From contig NZ_WTEX01000003.1 of assembly GCF_009795845.1 (NCBI RefSeq), positions 95,909 to 159,908 on the forward strand: 64,000 nucleotides of DNA, read 5' to 3'. A model generated the notes under the pieces. The model was not told the DNA's origin. It ran no database searches and saw only the letters and a program-made list of their open reading frames with translations. Positions 58,589 to 64,000 of the stretch are shown piece by piece; the stretch's first letter is position 1; each line of letters begins with the position of its first letter. Source of the DNA: Gilliamella sp. Lep-s35 (GTDB lineage: Bacteria > Pseudomonadota > Gammaproteobacteria > Enterobacterales > Orbaceae). Position numbers and translations under genes: made by a program.

Positions 58589-59731
58589 ATGATCAATAAA
58601 AATAGACGCTTTATAATTAAAACCGTGTTAAGTTCACTTATCCGTCGTCGGTCTCGTATTACCATCGCTTTGCTTGGCGTTGCTATTGGTGCAACAGTGC
58701 TTCTTGGTATGATCACACTTTGTTATGATATCCCAAGGCAAATGGGACAAGAGTTCCGTTCCTATGGTGCTAATCTTCTATTGTTACCTGCTAATAACCA
58801 GCCAACGGTAGCAATGACGGATGTTAATAACGCAGTGAGTTTTTTACCGAAAGATAAATTACTCGGCGTAACCCCGTTTCGTTATGCGTCAATTCGCAGT
58901 AATCAGCATCCTTATACTATTGTGGGCACTGACTTTAAACAAGTAACAAAAACTAGCCCTTATTGGCACATTGAAGGCGCATTGCCACAAAACCCACATG
59001 AAATAATGATTGGTATTGATATTGCTAATTTTGCTAACTTAAGCGTTGGTGGTACTATGCCAATTTCAGGTAAATCTAAGCAAAATTCACGTTTTGATGA
59101 GGATCTAAAAATAACTGGCATTGTTAAAACAGGACGAGCCGAAGATGGTTTTATTTTTATTGATTTACATGATTTACAAAAACTATTAGAAGAAAATGAA
59201 CAAGCCGAAGTGGTTGAAGTAAGCATTACGGCGACTGAAGCTGAGTTAAAGCAGTATATTGAAAATATCAAGCAACAATCCACTACAATAACACCGCATT
59301 TGATCAAATGGGTGACAAAATCTGAAACATCGGTACTTGGCAAATTGTCCTCATTACTTTATTTGGTCACTTTTGTGGTATTAGTACTAACGATGATTTG
59401 CGTGGCCACAACAATGATGACAGTGGTAATGGAGCGTCGTAAAGAAATTGGGCTTAAAAAGGCAATTGGAGCTAATAACCAAAGTATCGCCAAAGAATTT
59501 TTAGCTGAAGGGATCGTTTTAGGTATCCTTGGTGGCATTATTGGTGCAATTTGTGGGCTTATTTTTGCACAAATCATTAGTACCAATGTGTTTGGCCGTT
59601 CAATTATTATTGAGTTTTATCTGATTCCAACCACAGTTATTATCTCAGTGATAGTTACGGTAATTGCGTGTTTAATTCCAGTAAAACGAGTACTACAAGT
59701 CGAACCTGCGTTAGTTTTACGTGGCGAATAG
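58589..59731 (+). CDS. FtsX-like ABC permease, iron cluster (second)
   Basis: This 380-residue MacB/FtsX-type permease has an N-terminal helix (RITIALLGVAIGATVLLGMI), a periplasmic domain, and three C-terminal helices with VVMERRKEIGLKKAIGANNQ as the coupling segment. It shares the SYGANLLLLP segment with the previous permease (AYGANLNIVP), so the two are paralogues and may form a heterodimer. The ATG at 58589 follows GGAAG; the frame also opens upstream inside the previous gene. The ATPase starts 10 bases downstream. Confidence 0.87.
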   Translation: MINKNRRFIIKTVLSSLIRRRSRITIALLGVAIGATVLLGMITLCYDIPRQMGQEFRSYGANLLLLPANNQPTVAMTDVNNAVSFLPKDKLLGVTPFRYASIRSNQHPYTIVGTDFKQVTKTSPYWHIEGALPQNPHEIMIGIDIANFANLSVGGTMPISGKSKQNSRFDEDLKITGIVKTGRAEDGFIFIDLHDLQKLLEENEQAEVVEVSITATEAELKQYIENIKQQSTTITPHLIKWVTKSETSVLGKLSSLLYLVTFVVLVLTMICVATTMMTVVMERRKEIGLKKAIGANNQSIAKEFLAEGIVLGILGGIIGAICGLIFAQIISTNVFGRSIIIEFYLIPTTVIISVIVTVIACLIPVKRVLQVEPALVLRGE

Positions 59732-59741
59732 GATATAAAGT

Positions 59742-60401
59742 ATGAATATACTCGAAGTAAATAATGTGTCTAAAATTTATGGTTCACTACATGCACTGTC
59801 TGAAGTAAATTTAACAGTTGAAGAAGGTAAATGGCTATCAATTATGGGACCTTCTGGTAGCGGTAAAACAACTTTGATGAATATCATTGGTTGTATGGAT
59901 AAACCTTCACTTGGTTCGGTTATTTTAGACGGGCAAGATATTACTCAGCTTTCTTTGTCACAATTAACTGAAATACGTCGAGACAAAATAGGTCTAATCT
60001 TTCAACAATTTCACCTAGTATCGTATTTAACCGCACTCGAAAATGTCATGCTTGCTCAGTATTATCATAGTATGGTCGACGAAAAAGAAGCCATGCAAGC
60101 GCTTGAACGTGTTGGGCTTGCAGCTCGTGCTAAACACTTACCAAGGCAGTTATCAGGTGGCGAGCAACAACGTGTTTGTATTGCTAGAGCATTGATTAAT
60201 TATCCAAAATTAATTTTAGCCGATGAACCAACGGGTAATTTAGATGAAAGCAATGAAGCGATGGTCATGAATTTACTGCATCAACTGCACGAAGAAGGCA
60301 GTACAATCATTGTGGTTACTCACTCACTAGAAGTGTCAAAACATGCACAAACCACCGTAGTACTAGAGCACGGCAAAGTCGCGCGTGTAATTAACAACTA
60401 A
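59742..60401 (+). CDS. MacB-type ABC ATPase, iron cluster (first)
   Basis: This 219-residue ATPase has Walker A GPSGSGKTTLMNIIG (about residue 36), Q-loop IFQQFHL, signature LSGGEQQRVCIARAL, Walker B LILADEPTGNLDE and H-loop VVTHS. It belongs to the LolD/MacB/FtsE branch, which works with FtsX-like permeases, and it directly follows the two permeases of that type. Confidence 0.92.
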   Translation: MNILEVNNVSKIYGSLHALSEVNLTVEEGKWLSIMGPSGSGKTTLMNIIGCMDKPSLGSVILDGQDITQLSLSQLTEIRRDKIGLIFQQFHLVSYLTALENVMLAQYYHSMVDEKEAMQALERVGLAARAKHLPRQLSGGEQQRVCIARALINYPKLILADEPTGNLDESNEAMVMNLLHQLHEEGSTIIVVTHSLEVSKHAQTTVVLEHGKVARVINN

Positions 60402-60421
60402 CCAACAAAAGGTTGTCGTAT

Positions 60422-60928
60422 ATGAAAAACCGTCTTATTTCATCAAGTACCTTTATTATTATTGGCGTATTAATTATCTTATTTCCATTATATATATTGC
60501 CAGTTTGTCCACCGCCAGAGTCTGTTGTAACACCTGTTGACACTATGAGCCATAGTATGAGTAATGCAATGAACGGTGTTAGTGGTGAGCTTGCACATAG
60601 TGGACATATGCACGCTAGTACAGGAAAAATTATGAAATGTTTTTGGACAGCAAGAGCCGAAATAGGGATCGGTTGTTTAGTGATAGTCATCGGTGCATTA
60701 CTACTGATTAGTCGTACGGCTTTTATTCGAATGGGATTAAGCATGGCGACAGCTTGCATATCGTTGTTAGCCGCTGCAATTCCAACGATCCTAATTGGCG
60801 TTTGTTCTAACGAAATGATGCGGTGCAATATGGGCTCTAAGCCTGCCTTAGTATTATTATCGGGTTTATTATTTATTGCCTCAGCAGTTAATATTTATTA
60901 TTTAAATAAAAAAACAAAAAATAGATAG
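60422..60928 (+). CDS. DUF4418 family membrane protein with a Met/His-rich loop
   Basis: This 168-residue protein has four predicted membrane helices. Between the first and second lies a loop of about 45 residues rich in Met and His (TMSHSMSNAMNG and ELAHSGHMHAST; His44, His59, His62, Met63, His64), plus Cys29 and Cys73. The helix pattern and cysteines match DUF4418 proteins seen in similar iron clusters. The Met/His loop suggests binding of copper or iron on the periplasmic side. The ATG at 60422 follows AAGG; a TTG three codons earlier is less likely. Confidence 0.75.
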   Translation: MKNRLISSSTFIIIGVLIILFPLYILPVCPPPESVVTPVDTMSHSMSNAMNGVSGELAHSGHMHASTGKIMKCFWTARAEIGIGCLVIVIGALLLISRTAFIRMGLSMATACISLLAAAIPTILIGVCSNEMMRCNMGSKPALVLLSGLLFIASAVNIYYLNKKTKNR

Positions 60929-60955
60929 CCTTTGTTAGCAAACAAATACCATATT

Positions 60956-60982
60956 TATCTTTACCTGATATAGGTAAAGATA
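60956..60982 (+). repeat. Intercistronic hairpin after the DUF4418 gene
   Basis: TATCTTTACCT / AGGTAAAGATA is a perfect 11-bp inverted repeat with a 5-base loop, between the DUF4418 gene and the last permease. No T run follows, so attenuation, RNA processing or protein binding are all possible. Confidence 0.55.
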
Positions 60983-61013
60983 ATATTCAAATCCAACAAG
61001 CAGGAAAGTCAAT

Positions 61014-62225
61014 ATGCACGAAAAACCGATTACCATGGCAAATTTAGCATGGCGAAATATTCAGCGGCGACCATTTAGAAGTTGCTGTTTGATTATCATC
61101 ATTACGCTTTTTTCGGCAACGCTGTTTGGTGGAAGTATACTGATGAAAAATCTCAGCCTTGGTATTTCAGGCATGGCTAACAGGTTAGGGGCTGATATTC
61201 TTATTGTGCCTAATGGTTACGAAAAAAATATGGAAGTTGCCTTATTGCGTGGTGAACCGAGTACTTTTTATTTAAAAGTAGATTTGATTGATAAAATAAA
61301 AGGTATCAAAGGGATTGAGGCCATTTCACCTCAGCTATTTATTGCTTCATTAAATGCAGGATGTTGTTCGTCTAAAGTCCAATTAATTGGTTTTGAACAG
61401 CATACTGATTTTATAATTAAGCCTTGGTTACAATCACAACTTTCAGAGCCATTGACTGATAATCAAGTCGTTGTTGGTTCTAAAATTAGTTCTAATGTGG
61501 GGGATGAAATCTTATTTTTTAATCATCCTTTTAAAATTATTGCTAAAATGGATAGCACAGGGATGGGATTTGATACCTCCGTCTTTATGACTATGTCGGC
61601 AGCCCAATCATTAATGAAAAATGCAAAATTAATTGAAGGGGATGTTGACCATTTTGCTGATTATGCCTCGTCGATTTTCATTAAGGTCAATTCAGATTAT
61701 CAACCTAAAGATATTGTTAATCAAATTATGCCCAGATACGCCATTGACTATAATATTGACTTTATTATGACCAAAAGTATGTTAAGTAATATATCAAAAT
61801 GGTTAACAGGCTTTTCAACCATTGTATATAGCCTATCGGCTATTTTTTGGGTTTTAGCTATTATTGTGATTTTTGTGATATTTTCTTCAAGCTTAAATGA
61901 ACGCAAGCGTGAAATTAGCTTATTACGAATATTAGGCGCTTCACGACGTGATTTAGTCAAAATGTTGCTTCGTGAATCTTTAATTATTAGTGCATTAGGT
62001 GGAATTAGTGGCATTGTTATCGCCTCGGTATTACTTTATGCATTTAGCTTATTGATCTGCCAATCTATTGGTTTGCCGTGTGTAAATATCTCACTATTTA
62101 ATGCATTATTATATGCAATTGTTGTTTTTATTCTTACGCTAATTATAGGACCTTTATCAAGTTCCTATAGTGCCTTATCAATGACTAAATTTGATACTTA
62201 TAGCACCCTTAGAGAGGGCGAATAA
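61014..62225 (+). CDS. FtsX-like ABC permease, iron cluster (third)
   Basis: This 403-residue permease has an N-terminal helix (CCLIIIITLFSATLFGGSIL), a periplasmic domain and three C-terminal helices with NERKREISLLRILGASRRDL as the coupling segment. A Cys pair (Cys117-Cys118, NAGCCSSK) lies in the periplasmic domain and another (Cys24-Cys25) in the first helix; the periplasmic pair could bind metal or form a disulfide. Its stop overlaps the start of its own ATPase (TAATG). The 85-base gap upstream, with a hairpin, separates it from the first ABC set. Confidence 0.85.
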   Translation: MHEKPITMANLAWRNIQRRPFRSCCLIIIITLFSATLFGGSILMKNLSLGISGMANRLGADILIVPNGYEKNMEVALLRGEPSTFYLKVDLIDKIKGIKGIEAISPQLFIASLNAGCCSSKVQLIGFEQHTDFIIKPWLQSQLSEPLTDNQVVVGSKISSNVGDEILFFNHPFKIIAKMDSTGMGFDTSVFMTMSAAQSLMKNAKLIEGDVDHFADYASSIFIKVNSDYQPKDIVNQIMPRYAIDYNIDFIMTKSMLSNISKWLTGFSTIVYSLSAIFWVLAIIVIFVIFSSSLNERKREISLLRILGASRRDLVKMLLRESLIISALGGISGIVIASVLLYAFSLLICQSIGLPCVNISLFNALLYAIVVFILTLIIGPLSSSYSALSMTKFDTYSTLREGE

Positions 62226-62890
62226 TGTTACTGAATGTTAAAAACCTACGCAAAGATTACACCAGAGGACAGCAAACCTTTTCAGCTGTGAATAATGTTA
62301 GTTTTTCAATGACAAAAGATGACTTTATTTGCATTATGGGAAAATCAGGCAGTGGTAAAACCACTTTACTAAATATGATTGCTGGGTTACTTACGCCAAC
62401 ACAAGGAAAAATCACCATTAATAATACAAATTTGTTTGAGCTTAATGATCAGCAAGTATCCGCCTTTCGCAATCAGCATATTGGTTATATTCCTCAAGGT
62501 AGCAGTTTACTGCCTAATTTAACCGCAATTGATAATATTCGACTGCCTTTTTATTTAACCAAGCGAGCAAATCAAAATTCCCTAAATGAAGCCAAAAGTC
62601 TGCTTGAAAAAGCTAAAATAAGCCATTTGCAAGATGCATATCCAGCTAATATGTCGGGCGGTGAAATGCGCCGTATTGCGATATTGCGAGCACTGATTTG
62701 TAAACCACAAATGATTATTGCTGATGAGCCAACCAGTGATCTTGATGAAGAAAGCGCGACCGAAATTATGCAACTACTGTCAGAAATTCATCAACAAGGT
62801 ACAGCATTATTAATTGTCACTCATGATCATGATGTTGCTTGTTATAGCCAAAAAATCATGAAAATGTCAGCAGGGCGATTTATTGACTAA
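62225..62890 (+). CDS. MacB-type ABC ATPase, iron cluster (second)
   Basis: This 221-residue ATPase has Walker A GKSGSGKTTLLNMIAG, Q-loop YIPQGSSLLPN, signature MSGGEMRRIAILRAL, Walker B MIIADEPTSDLDEES and H-loop VTHDHD. It is translationally coupled to the third permease and is the last gene of the cluster. It is distinct from the first ATPase, so the cluster encodes two ABC units. Confidence 0.92.
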   Translation: MLLNVKNLRKDYTRGQQTFSAVNNVSFSMTKDDFICIMGKSGSGKTTLLNMIAGLLTPTQGKITINNTNLFELNDQQVSAFRNQHIGYIPQGSSLLPNLTAIDNIRLPFYLTKRANQNSLNEAKSLLEKAKISHLQDAYPANMSGGEMRRIAILRALICKPQMIIADEPTSDLDEESATEIMQLLSEIHQQGTALLIVTHDHDVACYSQKIMKMSAGRFID

Positions 62891-62914
62891 TGGGTTTATT
62901 TATTAACTAAATTA

Positions 62915-63496
62915 TTATATTAAAAGTGGATTACAACCCATGTCGATCATAATTTTATTGAGTTTTAATAATGGCAACCCAACTAATGAATTAATATCAT
63001 CACCTTCAAGTTTATCAAACAGGGTGATGCCCAGTTCATCACATTTAAAACTACCAGCACATTGTAGTGGCTTCTCTTTGCTAATATAGGCATCAATTTC
63101 TGAATCAGTTAAATGCCGAAAAGTTACCTTAAATGGTTCGCAAATAGTGGTTTGTTGTTGTGTTTTGGTATTAATTACTGTCATACCTGTATAAAAATAG
63201 AAAGCTTTACCGCTGCTTTGTCGAAGCTGTTTACGGGCATTATCAATTGTATGCGGTTTGCAAACAATATTACCGTCTAACACACCAACTTGATCAGAGC
63301 CAATAATTAAACTATCAGCAAACTGCATAGCTAATGATTGGGCTTTAAGTTTAGCTAGGCGAACCACCAATTGCTTAGCTGACTCACCTGCTAGTGGTGT
63401 TTCGTCACAAATTGGCGGCACACACTCAAAAGGGATAGCTAATTTTTCAAGCACTTTTTTACGGGATACAGATGTTGATGCTAATATGATTCTCAT
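62915..63496 (-). CDS. yceF: Maf-like nucleotide pyrophosphatase YceF
   Basis: YceF hydrolyses 7-methyl-GTP and related modified nucleotides (house-cleaning). Maf motifs are ILASTSVSRKKVLEKL at the N-terminus with the SxxR element, CDETP, IIGSDQVGVLDG with the catalytic Asp, and CAGSFKCDELGITLFDKLEG, which fits the YceF subgroup better than YhdE. It has 193 residues (E. coli 194). It converges on the iron cluster. In E. coli yceF is next to rpmF-plsX; those genes are not seen here. Confidence 0.93.
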   Translation of the reverse strand: MRIILASTSVSRKKVLEKLAIPFECVPPICDETPLAGESAKQLVVRLAKLKAQSLAMQFADSLIIGSDQVGVLDGNIVCKPHTIDNARKQLRQSSGKAFYFYTGMTVINTKTQQQTTICEPFKVTFRHLTDSEIDAYISKEKPLQCAGSFKCDELGITLFDKLEGDDINSLVGLPLLKLNKIMIDMGCNPLLI

Positions 63497-63709
63497 TTTA
63501 ATTATCTCTTAAAATCCAAGCTGAAGGATGCGCATTAAAACCGATATGGCCATAATAATCAACTATGTGCTCTAGCTAGGTTTTTATATTAAATTGATAG
63601 ATAATACGATTCATGTTGATCTCCATCATAAAATGAATAAAAAATAATTAAAGATTAAAGTTAAAATGAGTATCATACTAGCTAGGTAAAACCTATTTTA
63701 GCTTCACTG

Positions 63710-64000
63710 TGATCCTCGCCAAAATATTAGACAGTGCCCGCCTCTATCATTTTTTCGTTTTGGTAATATTGTTGTTCATATTGCTGCGGTGATACCCAGC
63801 CATTGGCTGAATGACGGCGTATCCGATTATAATAGATTTCAATATATTCAAATAGTGCTTGATTAGCCAACTATCTCGTTTTGTAGGGGCTGTTGATCTT
63901 TGCTGTACATAAATCACTCAACAATACATTGGCAGCCACATTAACATAAATGCCAGTGATACCATACTGGCATAATTCCTTTCTAACTTATCGTATCGAG
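63710..64000 (-). mobile_element. Decayed end of an IS3-family element
   Basis: The minus strand encodes the C-terminus of an IS3-type OrfB transposase: QALFEYIEIYYNRIRRHSAN, GWVSPQQYEQQYYQNEKMIE and AGTV, ending at 63727. It is followed by the terminal sequence TAATATTTTGGCGAGGATCA, which resembles an IS3-group end. Upstream in the same frame a TAG interrupts SPYKTR-LANQALF, and the part before it is degraded. The element runs past the window edge, so I cannot tell whether the rest is intact. Confidence 0.75.

Overview
The window is an AT-rich chromosomal segment of a gammaproteobacterium. Most proteins align closely, from memory, with Escherichia coli orthologues, and much of the enteric gene order survives in collapsed form: raiA-pheA, mreBCD-rng-tldD, proQ-prc, prmB-aroC-yfcA, rpsO-pnp-nlpI-deaD and aroK-damX-dam-rpe-gph-trpS. 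The very high A+T content, short intergenic spaces and missing genes at conserved junctions suggest a host-associated Orbales lineage such as the bee-gut genus Gilliamella. That placement is inference; no 16S rRNA lies here.

Region by region. 0.1-9.6 kb: tatA, the ubiquinone hydroxylase ubiI, mutY, pheA, raiA, trmJ, cysS, a small membrane protein, lysC with an upstream lysine riboswitch, and argR. 9.8-21.6 kb: mog, the exporter yadGH, eda, accBC, the cell-shape operon mreBCD, rng, tldD and a DedA protein. 21.6-24 kb: RNase P RNA (rnpB), a lipoprotein gene broken by an in-frame stop, an unexplained array of interleaved inverted repeats, and a divergent pair of Mu-type regulators (SfsB/Ner-like and Mu c-like). 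23.5-41 kb: proQ, prc, the 29-residue ynhF, tRNA-Ser(GGA), prmB, aroC, yfcA, a LysR regulator, rpsO, pnp, nlpI, deaD, yfcZ, sixA and recB without recD. 41-53 kb: the thiamine salvage operon thiMED with a TPP riboswitch, trkA, the dam cluster lacking aroB, gutQ, a LysE-family exporter and an LTA-synthase-like phosphotransferase.

The most distinctive region is 53.4-62.9 kb. It is one long plus-strand cluster: an exported nitroreductase-like flavoprotein, an FTR1-type permease, a P19-type periplasmic metal protein, a DUF2318 membrane Fe-S protein, two FtsX-like permeases with an ATPase, a DUF4418 protein with a Met/His-rich loop, then a further permease and ATPase. Two Fur-box-like sites precede it and two hairpins lie between its genes. 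The core matches the FetMP-Fls / Campylobacter P19 type of ferrous iron uptake system. The nitroreductase at its head is the least expected part and a candidate redox component.

The window closes with yceF and the decayed 3' end of an IS3-family transposase. Other unexplained items are a 41-bp sequence present in three intergenic spaces and a frameshifted lipoprotein gene downstream of recB. I saw no CRISPR array, complete prophage or complete insertion sequence.
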